From an uncultured Clostridium sp. (lineage in GTDB: Bacteria > Bacillota > Clostridia > Clostridiales > Clostridiaceae): a stretch of 64,000 bases of DNA. The position numbers were made by a program, and so were the translations under genes. The notes under the pieces are model-generated. The model saw only the letters and a program-made list of their open reading frames with translations, was not told where the DNA came from and did not search any database. This document shows positions 43,852-52,967 of this stretch, piece after piece (position 1 is the stretch's first letter; each line of letters begins with the position of its first letter). The stretch covers positions 7,592 through 71,591 of the forward strand of contig UQBY01000018.1 in the NCBI GenBank assembly GCA_900539375.1. The letters run 5' to 3'.

Positions 43852-43924
43852 ATACTTTAGAAAGTAAATATTTAAGGCAAAGGTGCTAACAATTAAATTT
43901 GTAAGTAACTTTGCCTTTTTTTAA
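43852..43924 (+). promoter_or_regulatory. leader attenuator upstream of the cytidylate-kinase-like gene
   Basis: About 70 nt of leader end in a terminator: AAGGCAAAG (43874-43882) pairs with CTTTGCCTT (43909-43917) and runs into seven Ts, 64 bp before the start codon. A competing inner palindrome ACAATTAAATTTGT lies in the loop. This matches no riboswitch class I can name. The remaining bases of the 372-bp gap hold a TGGCTTAACAAAGCCA hairpin near 43682 and the orphan terminator. Confidence 0.65.
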
Positions 43925-43987
43925 TATATGTGGCCATATTTTAAAAAGAATTTTTATATATTTTAGTTTAGGAAGGAGAGATTGTAA

Positions 43988-44584
43988 ATGAAACACATGG
44001 TTATAACAATTGGTTGTGAATATGGAAGTGGTGGACCAGAGATAGGAAAAGCTATTGCAGATTATCTTGGTATTGAATATTATGACCGTGATTTAGTTGA
44101 TAAAGTTGTAGAACAGATAGGAGTAGACCGTAAGCTAGTAGAAAAGGCAGATACTGAAAATAATGTAAAATATGAATTTGATACAAAGTTTGGACCAAGA
44201 TATGCAAATCTTACAAATCGTGTAATATATAATCAATTTGAAGTAATTCAAAAATTTGCAGAAAAAAGTTCCTGCGTTATTATAGGTAGATGTAGTGATT
44301 ATATATTAAAAGATAGAGATGATTGTTTAAATATATTTATATATGCCCCAGAAAAGGTAAGAATTCAATCTATTATGGAAAAAAATAATGTTTCTTCAAA
44401 AGAAGCAGAGGAAATGATGAAATATAATGATGAAATGTTACATACTCGTTATAAATATATGACAGGAACATATAGAGGAGACCGTCGTAATCGTCATATG
44501 ATGATTGATAGTAGTCTTCTTGGATGGGATAAAACAGCAAAATATATTTTGCAATTAATTGAATTAAAATTCTCAAATGTATAA
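43988..44584 (+). CDS. cytidylate kinase-like family protein
   Basis: 198-residue P-loop protein of the cytidylate-kinase-like family: ITIGCEYGSGGPEIGKAIADYLGIEYYDRDLV with the modified P-loop, SCVIIGRCSDYIL, and APEKVRIQSIMEKN and DRRNRHMMIDSSLLG near the end. The substrate is unknown; family members occur next to transporters in many anaerobes and may phosphorylate something other than CMP. It precedes the permease-dehydrogenase fusion and shares the upstream promoter. CGT codons are frequent. Confidence 0.85.
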   Translation: MKHMVITIGCEYGSGGPEIGKAIADYLGIEYYDRDLVDKVVEQIGVDRKLVEKADTENNVKYEFDTKFGPRYANLTNRVIYNQFEVIQKFAEKSSCVIIGRCSDYILKDRDDCLNIFIYAPEKVRIQSIMEKNNVSSKEAEEMMKYNDEMLHTRYKYMTGTYRGDRRNRHMMIDSSLLGWDKTAKYILQLIELKFSNV

Positions 44585-44603
44585 GAAAAATAAAAGTTTT
44601 AAC

Positions 44604-44660
44604 AAAGGCGTTAAAAACAGAAGGTAAGTATAAAAATTATACTCTGTTTTTAGCGCCTTT
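44604..44660 (+). promoter_or_regulatory. strong intercistronic hairpin
   Basis: AAAGGCGTTAAAAACAGA (44604-44621) pairs over 18 bp with TCTGTTTTTAGCGCCTTT (44643-44660), with one G-U pair. No T run follows, so it may stabilise, process or attenuate the mRNA. Confidence 0.75.
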
Positions 44661-44691
44661 TATAATTTAAAAAAATGGAGTTGAGATAAAT

Positions 44692-47358
44692 ATGGAAAAG
44701 AAAAAATCAGAATTTGATAAAGTTTTTAGTGCATGGGATATTCTTGTAATAGCCTTTGGTGCAATGATTGGTTGGGGATGGGTTGTATCAACTGGTGATT
44801 GGATAGGTAGAGGAGGAGTAATTGGTGCTATAATTGGTTTTGCAATTGGTGGTCTTATGATATTCTTTGTTGGTCTTACATATGCAGAACTTACTTCAGC
44901 AATGCCACAATGTGGAGGAGAGCATGTATTTAGTTATAAAGCAATGGGACCAATTGGTTCATTTATATGTACTTGGGCAATTATTTTAGGATATGTTAGT
45001 GTTGTATGTTTTGAAGCGTGTGCATTTCCTACAATAATTCAATATATTTATCCAGGATTTTTAAAAGGATATTTATATACAGTAGCAGGTTTTGATATTT
45101 ATGCTTCCTGGCTTGCAGTTGCTGTAATATTATCAATATTTATAACTTATATAAATATAAAGGGAGCAAAAACAGCAGCAATACTTCAAACAATACTTAC
45201 AGCAATAATAGGTGGTGTTGGTATATTATTAATTGTTTCTTCAGCAATTACAGGAGATGTTTCTAATCTTCAAGGACAATTATTTGTAGGAGATTCTACA
45301 GGAAGTATATTAAAGGCAATTATAAGTGTTGCAGTTGTAACCCCATTTTTCTTTATAGGATTTGATGTTATCCCACAGGCAGCAGAAGAAATTAATGTTC
45401 CTCTTAAGAAAATAGGAAAAATATTAATTTTATCAATTGTTTTAGCAGTTGTATTTTATGCTTTAATTATTTTAGGTGTTGGATATATTATGAGCCCACA
45501 AGATATTTTAGCATCTGAATCAGGTTCTGGTATGGTTACAGCAGATGCAATGGCAAAGGCTTTTAATAGTAGTATAATGTCAAAGGTTTTAATAGTTGGT
45601 GGTATGTGTGGTATTGTTACAAGCTGGAATTCATTTTTAATAGGTGGAAGCCGTGCAATGTATTCAATGGCAGAATCTTATATGATTCCACGTTTCTTTG
45701 TAAAATTACATAAAAAATATAAAACTCCTGTTAATGCTCTTTACCTAATTGGTGCTTTATCAGTACTTGCTCCATTTTGTGGACGTAAAATGCTTGTTTG
45801 GATTGTAGATGCTGGTAACTTTGGATGTTGTCTTGCATATTGTATGGTTGCAATTTCATTTATAATTTTAAGAAAGAAAGAACCAGATATGGCAAGACCA
45901 TATAAGGTAAAACATTATAAAATAGTAGGAACAATTGCAGTTTTAATGTCTGGATTAATGGTTTTAATGTATATAATTCCTAACACTGGTTCAACTCTTG
46001 TATGGCAAGAAGTAGTTATGGCAGGAGGCTGGTGTGTACTTGGACTAGTTTTTTGTATAGGATGTAAATTAAAATATAAAGAAAAGTTTGGTTCTCATAT
46101 TGATGTTGCTATTGATGAATCAGAATTAGAAAATGAAGTTAAAGAAGCTGATGATATTAATGTAAGAGTTAAAGAAGCTATTAATACTGTAAAAGTTAAA
46201 GAAGCAGAAAAATATGAAAATCCTCCAATAAACTTCTCATTTTTCCTACCAATTAATGTAGTATTTGGATGTGGAAAAGTAAAGGAAGTTGGAAATTTAA
46301 CAAAGGCTTATGGTAAAAAAGCTTTAATTGTTACAGGAAGGAGTAGTGCTAAAAAGTCTGGTATTTATGATAAAGTAAATGAAAGTTTAAAAAAGGTTGG
46401 AATTGATACTGTATTATTTGATAAAGTAACTCCAAACCCATTAACAACAACAGCAGAAGAGGGAGCTAAATTTGCAAAAGAAAATGGATGTGATGTAGTA
46501 GTTGCAATTGGTGGAGGAAGTATAATGGATTGCGCAAAAGCCATAGCATTCCTTTCAGTTAATAGTGGTAATATTAATGATTATATATTTAATAAAATCC
46601 ATAGTGATAAGGCACTTCCATTAGTTTTAATTCCAACTACTTGTGGAACAGGTTCAGAAGGAAATGGTTTTGCAGTACTTACAAATCCAGAAAATGGAGA
46701 TAAAAAGTCTTTACGTTGCAATGCTATTGTTGCTAAAGTGTCTATTGTAGACCCAGAATGTATGATGACAATGCCAAAGAATGTTTTAGCCTCTGTAGGA
46801 TTTGATGCATTATGCCATAACATTGAAGCTTATACTTCTAAAATATCACAACCATTTACAGATGCTTTAAGCCTTTATGGAATTTCACTTATAGCTTATA
46901 ATTTAGTTAATGTTTATAATGGAAAAGGTGGAAAGGAAGCTTGGGAAAAGATAGCCCTTGCAAGTACTATTGGAGGAATGGTTATAAATACAGCAGGAGT
47001 TACATTAGCCCATGGTATGGAACATCCTGCAAGTGGATTAAAAAATATTGTTCATGGACAAGGTCTTGCAGCCTTAACGCCTGTAGTAATAGAAGCTTCT
47101 TATAAAGGAAATAGGGATAAATTTGGAAAGATTGCAAGAATATTTGGAGGACTTACAGCAGAGGATTGTTCAGTTAAAATTCGTACATTACTTAAAAAAT
47201 TAGACCTTGATTTAAAACTATCTAACCTTGGAATAAAGGAAGAAGATATTAAATGGATGGCAGAAAATTGTATGAAAGTATCAGAAGCTAGTATAAAAAA
47301 TAATCCAGTTATATTTACTAAAGAAGAAATTGAAGAAATATACAAAAAAGCATTATAA
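44692..47358 (+). CDS. APC permease fused to iron-containing alcohol dehydrogenase
   Basis: 888 residues in one uninterrupted frame. Residues about 12-460 are an APC-superfamily transporter with about 12 helices (AFGAMIGWGWVVSTGDWIGRGG, FFFIGFDVIPQAAEEINVP, ARPYKVKHYKIVG). A charged linker with VKEA repeats (about 461-510) leads to a complete iron-dependent alcohol dehydrogenase (511-888): the NAD-binding GGGSIMDCAK (607-616), PTTCGTGSEGNG, and metal ligands D705, H709, H774 and H788 are all retained. It probably imports an amino acid or amine and reduces or oxidises a derived aldehyde/alcohol at the membrane; the substrate is unknown. CGT codon use differs mildly from neighbours. Confidence 0.93.
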   Translation: MEKKKSEFDKVFSAWDILVIAFGAMIGWGWVVSTGDWIGRGGVIGAIIGFAIGGLMIFFVGLTYAELTSAMPQCGGEHVFSYKAMGPIGSFICTWAIILGYVSVVCFEACAFPTIIQYIYPGFLKGYLYTVAGFDIYASWLAVAVILSIFITYINIKGAKTAAILQTILTAIIGGVGILLIVSSAITGDVSNLQGQLFVGDSTGSILKAIISVAVVTPFFFIGFDVIPQAAEEINVPLKKIGKILILSIVLAVVFYALIILGVGYIMSPQDILASESGSGMVTADAMAKAFNSSIMSKVLIVGGMCGIVTSWNSFLIGGSRAMYSMAESYMIPRFFVKLHKKYKTPVNALYLIGALSVLAPFCGRKMLVWIVDAGNFGCCLAYCMVAISFIILRKKEPDMARPYKVKHYKIVGTIAVLMSGLMVLMYIIPNTGSTLVWQEVVMAGGWCVLGLVFCIGCKLKYKEKFGSHIDVAIDESELENEVKEADDINVRVKEAINTVKVKEAEKYENPPINFSFFLPINVVFGCGKVKEVGNLTKAYGKKALIVTGRSSAKKSGIYDKVNESLKKVGIDTVLFDKVTPNPLTTTAEEGAKFAKENGCDVVVAIGGGSIMDCAKAIAFLSVNSGNINDYIFNKIHSDKALPLVLIPTTCGTGSEGNGFAVLTNPENGDKKSLRCNAIVAKVSIVDPECMMTMPKNVLASVGFDALCHNIEAYTSKISQPFTDALSLYGISLIAYNLVNVYNGKGGKEAWEKIALASTIGGMVINTAGVTLAHGMEHPASGLKNIVHGQGLAALTPVVIEASYKGNRDKFGKIARIFGGLTAEDCSVKIRTLLKKLDLDLKLSNLGIKEEDIKWMAENCMKVSEASIKNNPVIFTKEEIEEIYKKAL

Positions 47359-47488
47359 TAAAATAAGAAAAGTAGGCAGGAATATAAAAAGTTCTTGTCT
47401 ACTTTTTATTTTTAAAATTTATTAATAAAAAGCAGAAATTTTGGTATAATAAAAAATGAAATTTTTTAAAATTTAGGAGGAATTTTTT

Positions 47489-48478
47489 ATGTGCACAGGA
47501 TTAAATTTAGTTACGGAAAATGGAGAACATATTTTTGGAAGAAGTTTAGATGTTATATGTAACTATACAGAATCAATTAATATAGTACCAAGAAACTTTA
47601 AGTGGTTAAATGTAGTTGATAATAAAAGTTATAAAACAAAATATGCTATTATTGGTATGAGTATAGTTGTTAATAATCATCCTTTATTTTTTGATGGAAC
47701 AAATGAAAAAGGCTTAGCAGGGGCTGGACTAAACTTTTTATCCTTTGCAAAATTTAGTGAGGAAGCAATTGAAGGTAAAAATAATATATCAGCATCAGAT
47801 TTTTTATTATGGGCTTTAGGTAATTTTTCTAATTTAGAAGAACTTAAAACAGCTTTAGAAAATTTAAATTTAGTAAATAAAGGAATAAATGAAAAGATTT
47901 CAGTTCAAGGACTACATTGGATATTTACTGACTTAACTGGGAAAAGTATAGTTGTAGAAAATACAGAAGATGGAATGCATGTATATGATAATTTAGTAGG
48001 AGTTCTTACAAATGACCCTACCTTTCCTTGGCAAATTACTAATTTAAATCAATATGTACCTTTAAGTGCAGAAGAACCATCTAAAAAGAAAATAGTAGAT
48101 TTAAATATATCTCCTTATGGTCATGGTTTAGGAATGTGTGGAATGCCAGGAGATTATTCACCAGCAGCTAGATTTGTAAGAACAGTATTCTTTAAAAATA
48201 ATATAGCTTGTGCAGAGGATGAAAAAAGTGGAGTAACAGCATTTTTTAAAATTTTATCTACAGTAAATATACCAAAAGGTTCTGAAAGAGAAAAAAATGG
48301 TCATATGAATTATACTTCATATAAATCAGCTATGTGCCAAGAAAGTGGAACATATTATTATACAACTTATGATAATAGACGTATAAATGCAGTAAGCTTA
48401 TTTAAAGAAGATTTAGATTCAAAAGAAATAATTAATTTTAAACTTAATAAGGAAGAAGATATATTATTTCAAAATTAG
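47489..48478 (+). CDS. bsh: choloylglycine hydrolase (bile salt hydrolase)
   Basis: Ntn-hydrolase that cleaves glycine or taurine from conjugated bile salts. It has 329 residues and the catalytic set falls at the positions known for clostridial enzymes: C2 (exposed after Met removal), R18, D21, N82, N175 and R228. The N-terminus CTGLNLVTENGEHIFGRSLD and VPRNFKW are typical. Penicillin V acylase is the main alternative. TTAGGAGG precedes the ATG. No bile transporter is adjacent. Confidence 0.92.
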   Translation: MCTGLNLVTENGEHIFGRSLDVICNYTESINIVPRNFKWLNVVDNKSYKTKYAIIGMSIVVNNHPLFFDGTNEKGLAGAGLNFLSFAKFSEEAIEGKNNISASDFLLWALGNFSNLEELKTALENLNLVNKGINEKISVQGLHWIFTDLTGKSIVVENTEDGMHVYDNLVGVLTNDPTFPWQITNLNQYVPLSAEEPSKKKIVDLNISPYGHGLGMCGMPGDYSPAARFVRTVFFKNNIACAEDEKSGVTAFFKILSTVNIPKGSEREKNGHMNYTSYKSAMCQESGTYYYTTYDNRRINAVSLFKEDLDSKEIINFKLNKEEDILFQN

Positions 48479-48554
48479 GAATAGAAAACCTTTAGATTTG
48501 TGATATAATAAAGTTAAATTAAAAATATAAATAAATATTTAGGGGAATATACAT

Positions 48555-49022
48555 ATGGAAAGCTCATCACAAAATAGTAAGGGTTTAAAATGGATAAAAA
48601 GAATAGCTATAATTTTAATATTAGCAGGTGTTATATATGCCTTATATCCCAAAATAGAAGGTATAATAAACTCAGCTAAAAAAATAGCTGATATAGCTAA
48701 TGCTAGAAATATATATAATACTATGTCAGAAACCTTAATATTAGATGAACTTGAAACACCTAAAGAAAATATTTATATAGATTTATCAGATAATCCTATA
48801 AATGAAGAAGATGAAAATAAAATAGACATAAAATATATTTATAAAGTAAAGAATATATTAAAAGAAAGCTTAAATTATTATTCTAAATATACAAAGCTTA
48901 ATAAAAATAAAAGTTTTGTAATATACATAACAACAGATGGAGATTTAACAATATATGTATCTCCTGTAGATTCAAATGAAATAGAAGAAATTTATCCAAA
49001 AGGTGAAGGAGTGTATAGATAA
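48555..49022 (+). CDS. membrane-anchored hypothetical protein, pilin-like architecture
   Basis: 155 residues with one N-terminal helix (IAIILILAGVIYALYP, about 17-32), then a helix-rich and beta-rich outer part (NARNIYNTMSETLILDE, NKSFVIYITTDGDLTIYV). The layout recalls pseudopilins, but there is no prepilin peptidase motif. Function unknown. Its stop codon lies inside the terminator hairpin. Confidence 0.7.
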   Translation: MESSSQNSKGLKWIKRIAIILILAGVIYALYPKIEGIINSAKKIADIANARNIYNTMSETLILDELETPKENIYIDLSDNPINEEDENKIDIKYIYKVKNILKESLNYYSKYTKLNKNKSFVIYITTDGDLTIYVSPVDSNEIEEIYPKGEGVYR

Positions 49023-49036
49023 CACTCCTTTTTTTA
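49006..49036 (+). terminator. terminator overlapping the end of the pilin-like gene
   Basis: AAGGAGTGT (49006-49014) pairs with ACACTCCTT (49022-49030), followed by a T run. Confidence 0.85.
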
Positions 49037-49041
49037 TATTA

Positions 49042-49761
49042 TTAATATATTTTTTCTTTATCCCAAATAAAAAGTTGTTTAGAATTATTAAGGCATCCAA
49101 AAAGATTTTTCTTAAAGCCTGGTATTTTTTTATTTAAATCTTTAATTAAAGTTTTCATATCCTCTCTTTTTGTTTTACCATCAGCAGGACAAGGATTTTT
49201 TATTATTGGAAAGTTATATTTTTTAGCTATACTTTTAATTGATTCTTCCTCAATATAAACCATAGGTCGTATAAGAGTAACTTTATTTTGTTCCATAAAG
49301 CTTTTTGGAGAAAAACAATTTATACGTCCTTCATAACAAATAGAGAGCATAAGAGTTTCTAAAGCATCATCTTTATGATGACCTAAAGCAATTTTATTAC
49401 ATCCAAGCTTTTCTGCAGTGTCATTTAAAGCACCACGTCTAAGGTTTGCACAAAGAGAACAGGGATTTTTTTCTTTTCTTAAATGAAATACTATTTCCTT
49501 TATATTACTTTGAACTTCATGAAAAGGTACATTAATATCTTTACATAACTTTTCAATAGGAGAATTATCAACTCCACCAGGATTAATGGTTATTGCAACT
49601 ATATCAAATTTATAAGGAGCAAAATTTTTATAGGAATTTAAAAGATGAAGTAAAGTTATACTATCTTTTCCTCCAGATAAGCCTATAACTATTTTATCTC
49701 CTTCTTCAATAAGATTAAAATCATTTATAGCTTGCCTTAATTTACTAAGAAGTTTTTGCAT
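49042..49761 (-). CDS. TtcA-like PP-loop tRNA thiolation protein
   Basis: 239-residue adenine-nucleotide alpha-hydrolase fold. PP-loop GLSGGKDS (about 28-35), the CSLCANLRRGAL cluster motif, GHHKDDALETLMLS and NPCPADGKTKREDMK carry the three cysteines of TtcA/TtuA-type enzymes that bind an iron-sulfur cluster. It probably thiolates a cytidine or another base in tRNA; the exact position is not certain in Clostridium. Confidence 0.9.
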   Translation of the reverse strand: MQKLLSKLRQAINDFNLIEEGDKIVIGLSGGKDSITLLHLLNSYKNFAPYKFDIVAITINPGGVDNSPIEKLCKDINVPFHEVQSNIKEIVFHLRKEKNPCSLCANLRRGALNDTAEKLGCNKIALGHHKDDALETLMLSICYEGRINCFSPKSFMEQNKVTLIRPMVYIEEESIKSIAKKYNFPIIKNPCPADGKTKREDMKTLIKDLNKKIPGFKKNLFGCLNNSKQLFIWDKEKIY

Positions 49762-50071
49762 TTTTATAAATCACCTACTTTTAAAGATTAATTATATTTT
49801 ATAATAAAGCTAATTAAAGTAAAAGTAAGTTATTTAACTTTTTAATTTAAGGGTATAGTAATTCTCATAAAAAGTTCTACTTTTTTTCTTATATTTATAA
49901 AAAACTATTTAAAAATAAACTACAAAGTGATAATCTTAATATATGAAAAAATTAATAATTATTAAATAATAGTTACAAGTGAAAAATAATTGTAAAAAAT
50001 ATGAAGCAATATGGTACAATAAAGTTATAAAAGCTATAGATTATAAGACATAATTTAAGGGGGAAATATTT
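49762..50071. other. divergent intergenic region between ttcA-like and L,D-transpeptidase genes
   Basis: About 310 AT-rich bases. A perfect 14-bp palindrome TTAATAATTATTAA lies at 49952-49965, and a possible weak promoter (TTGTAA 49990-49995, TACAAT 50015-50020, 19-bp spacer) precedes the transpeptidase gene. Nothing else can be supported. Confidence 0.5.
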
Positions 50072-51490
50072 ATGGAAAAAGTAAAAACAAAAGGAGATAT
50101 TTCAAGAAATGTGAAAAATAATAAATCTATTATAATAAAAAGCATTTTAATAACTTTTGCTATTTTACTTCTTGTATATATAGGAATTTCTATATTTTTT
50201 ATAAGCCATTTTAATTTTAATTCTACTATTAATGGTATTGATGTTTCAAAAATGACTGTTGATAAGGCAAATAATTTATTAGCAGCTAATATAAATGAAA
50301 CTTCATTAAAATTAGAAGAAAGAAATGGAGTAGAAGAAAAAATAAGTGGTAAAGATATTGATTTAAAATATACACTAGATGATAAAATTAAAAGTTTAAA
50401 AGATAATCAAAGTGCTTTTGGATGGATTTTTTCATTTTTTTCTAAAAAGGATTCTAATATGCATATATCATTATCATGTAATGAAGACTTATTAGAAGAT
50501 AAAGTAAATAATCTTAATTGTTTTAAAGAAGAAAATATAACTGAACCAAAGAGTGCATATCTTCAATATGAAAATGGAGAATATAAAATAGTTAAAGAAG
50601 AAGGAGGAACAAAGGTAAAAAAAGAACAATTATTAAGTGCTTTAAAAGAAAGTATAAAAAAAGGGGAATATACTATTAATCTTGAAAAAGAAGATTGTTA
50701 TGAAAAACCTAAATACACTTTAGAATCTGAAGAACTTACTAAAATAAAAGAAACTTTAGATAAATATGTTTCAACAAAAATAACTTATGAATTTGGAAAT
50801 AAGGAAGAAATATTAAATGGAGATATAATTAATAACTGGATTTCATTAGATGAAAATTTAGATATAAGTATAAATGAAACTATGGTTCAAGATTATGTTA
50901 CAAGTTTAGCATCTTCTTATAATACTTTTGGAAGTACAAGAGATTTTAAAACATCTTCTGGAACTACAATTAAAGTAAGTGGGGGAGACTATGGTTGGGT
51001 AATTGATAAAACTCAAGAAATACAAAAAATATTAGAAGATATTAAATCAGGAGTTAATGAAAGTAGAGAACCTATTTACTCTCAAACAGCTAAGTCTCGT
51101 GATGTTAATGATATAGGAAATTCTTATATAGAAATTGATTTAACAAAACAACATGTATGGGTTTATAATGATGGAAATATGGTAGCTGACTCTGATTGTG
51201 TAAGTGGAAATATGTGTTTAAATTATGGTACACCAGCTGGAGTATATCAAATAACATATAAAGAAAGAAATGCAACATTAGTTGGGGAGGGATATAGTTC
51301 CCCTGTAAATTATTGGATGCCTTTTAATGGAAATATTGGTCTTCATGATGCAAGTTGGAGAAATGGACAATTTGGAGGAAGTATATATTTAACAAATGGT
51401 TCTCATGGTTGTGTAAATCTTCCACCAGAAAAAGCAGCAATGATATTTGATAAAATAGAAAAGGCTATGCCAGTTGTATGTTATTATTAA
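50072..51490 (+). CDS. L,D-transpeptidase with PGBD_4 domain
   Basis: 472-residue cell-wall enzyme making 3-3 peptidoglycan cross-links. One membrane helix (IIIKSILITFAILLLVYIGI, about 20-40), a PG-binding/YkuD-accessory region with duplicated blocks (VDKANNLLAANINETSLKL, SGTTIKVSGGDYGWVID), and a C-terminal YkuD domain (YIEIDLTKQHVWVYND) ending in SHGCVNLPPEKA, with H445 and the nucleophile C447. Monocistronic. Confidence 0.93.
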   Translation: MEKVKTKGDISRNVKNNKSIIIKSILITFAILLLVYIGISIFFISHFNFNSTINGIDVSKMTVDKANNLLAANINETSLKLEERNGVEEKISGKDIDLKYTLDDKIKSLKDNQSAFGWIFSFFSKKDSNMHISLSCNEDLLEDKVNNLNCFKEENITEPKSAYLQYENGEYKIVKEEGGTKVKKEQLLSALKESIKKGEYTINLEKEDCYEKPKYTLESEELTKIKETLDKYVSTKITYEFGNKEEILNGDIINNWISLDENLDISINETMVQDYVTSLASSYNTFGSTRDFKTSSGTTIKVSGGDYGWVIDKTQEIQKILEDIKSGVNESREPIYSQTAKSRDVNDIGNSYIEIDLTKQHVWVYNDGNMVADSDCVSGNMCLNYGTPAGVYQITYKERNATLVGEGYSSPVNYWMPFNGNIGLHDASWRNGQFGGSIYLTNGSHGCVNLPPEKAAMIFDKIEKAMPVVCYY

Positions 51491-51503
51491 TAAAATAAAA
51501 ATT

Positions 51504-51550
51504 AAAGGATTATTACAAAAGTGAAGTTTTGTAATAATCCTTTTTTTTTA
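51504..51550. terminator. bidirectional terminator
   Basis: AAAGGATTATTACAAAA (51504-51520) pairs perfectly with TTTTGTAATAATCCTTT (51527-51543), a 17-bp stem with T tracts. Confidence 0.92.
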
Positions 51551-52462
51551 TTTTATATTATTAAGAGGATTTTCTTTAATTTTAAGATATTGTTTTACAT
51601 TTTTTTGTCCTGTAATATCTTGAAGTTCAATTTCATCTTCAAGAACATCTCCCATAGCATACATAAAACTTCCACGAAGGTTTTGAGCTGTGTAGGCTTT
51701 AGGTAAATTGCAGTCTATAACAGCTTTTCTAAAGGCCATTTGAAAAGAACGTATAGTTTTTGGAGTACCAAAGTTATTTAAAAATAAATATTCAGAGTTA
51801 GTTTTAATTGTACTTCTTAAAGATAAATAATCTTTTAAATCTGTATATAAAGTATCAACAATTGGAAAGACAGCTTTTTCATTACTTATTAAAATATTTA
51901 AAAATTTATTTTCCATATCAATGTTATTAAGTTTTAATTTAAAAACTTCTGTTACTTTAATTCCACAAGTCATTATGATTTTACATATACAAACTTCACG
52001 TACTCCATAATTATTTTCTCTAAGTTTACTTAAAATAAGATTAATATCACTATATTTAATATATTCTGGGGGAGTTTGTTCCATTTTTATTTTAGGAACT
52101 TGAAGGGAAATATTATATTTAAAAATTCCTTTATGATACTTACAAATATACTTCATTAAAAGTCTTATAGAAACAAGCTTTGAATTAACTGTTATAGGTT
52201 TGTTTTTAATTACTATTTTACAAAACTCTAAAAATTCTTCAATATCTTTTTCTGTAAGGTCTTTAATTTCAAAATCGCTATCTTTATATTTTAAATATAG
52301 AAATTTATCAAATAGATGAATATTATAATAGAGCACTTTATAAGAATCATAATTATATTTTTCTACACACTTATCTAAATGAATTTTATATTTATATAAG
52401 TATTCACTTAAAACATAATCAACTGTAGGGTAATTTTCAAATTCAGCTTTAGTTAAAGTCAT
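51548..52462 (-). CDS. tyrosine recombinase-like protein with degenerate active site
   Basis: 304 residues in the two-domain order of phage integrases: N-terminal SAM-like helical domain (EFLEFCKIVIKNKPITVNSKLVSIRLLMKYI) and a C-terminal catalytic fold. The active site is altered: the first arginine (TGLR in Xer) is lysine in CGIKVTEVFKL, the HxLRH box reads QNLRG, and the GH motif reads TGQKN; a tyrosine persists in VKQYLKI. It is therefore probably not an active recombinase but may still bind DNA. No att sites or phage genes are near. GAGGTG precedes the ATG. Confidence 0.8.
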   Translation of the reverse strand: MTLTKAEFENYPTVDYVLSEYLYKYKIHLDKCVEKYNYDSYKVLYYNIHLFDKFLYLKYKDSDFEIKDLTEKDIEEFLEFCKIVIKNKPITVNSKLVSIRLLMKYICKYHKGIFKYNISLQVPKIKMEQTPPEYIKYSDINLILSKLRENNYGVREVCICKIIMTCGIKVTEVFKLKLNNIDMENKFLNILISNEKAVFPIVDTLYTDLKDYLSLRSTIKTNSEYLFLNNFGTPKTIRSFQMAFRKAVIDCNLPKAYTAQNLRGSFMYAMGDVLEDEIELQDITGQKNVKQYLKIKENPLNNIK

Positions 52463-52595
52463 AATATCACCTCATTTTAAAAATATAATATTATTATAAC
52501 AGATTAATATGCGAAAGTAATTATATAAAAATATATAAAATTTTACTAAAGAATAGTAAAATGTTAGTAGTATTAAATTAGAAAGGGGAATGAAA

Positions 52596-52949
52596 ATGAA
52601 AAAACGATTAAAAGATTACATAAAGTATATGGATGAAATTCTTAAAAAAGAAAATATTGATTATGAGGAAGAAATAAAAAAACATTTAATTCAAATTTCA
52701 TTTTTTCAACATGAAAGGTTAATTCACTTAATTGTAACAGGAATTTTTGCAATTATGACTTTAATTATATTTTTATATGCTTTAACTTATACAAGCTTAA
52801 TGATAATAATTTTAACAGGACTTTTTTTAATATTGTTAGTTCCTTACATAAGACATTATTATATATTAGAAAATGGAGTACAGTATATGTACAAGCAGTA
52901 TGATAAATTAATTGAAATGAAAAAAACAAAAAGCCATAGCTCTTTATAA
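52596..52949 (+). CDS. small membrane protein of unknown function
   Basis: 117 residues: a charged helical N-terminus (KRLKDYIKYMDEILKKENIDYEEEIKKHLIQI), two adjacent membrane helices (LIVTGIFAIMTLIIFLYAL, SLMIIILTGLFLILLVPYI) and a basic tail. No family recognised. The second ATG at 52596 has better spacing from AAAGGGG than the one at 52590. Confidence 0.75.
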   Translation: MKKRLKDYIKYMDEILKKENIDYEEEIKKHLIQISFFQHERLIHLIVTGIFAIMTLIIFLYALTYTSLMIIILTGLFLILLVPYIRHYYILENGVQYMYKQYDKLIEMKKTKSHSSL

Positions 52950-52967
52950 AAAGCTATGGTTATTTTT
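52932..52967 (+). terminator. terminator overlapping the end of the small membrane protein gene
   Basis: AGCCATAGCT pairs with AGCTATGGTT (one G-U), followed by TATTTTT. Confidence 0.75.

Noticed and set aside
51548..52462. Prophage or integrative element marked by the tyrosine recombinase-like gene
   Set aside because: No tRNA, att repeats, phage genes or transfer genes nearby, and the catalytic residues are degraded.
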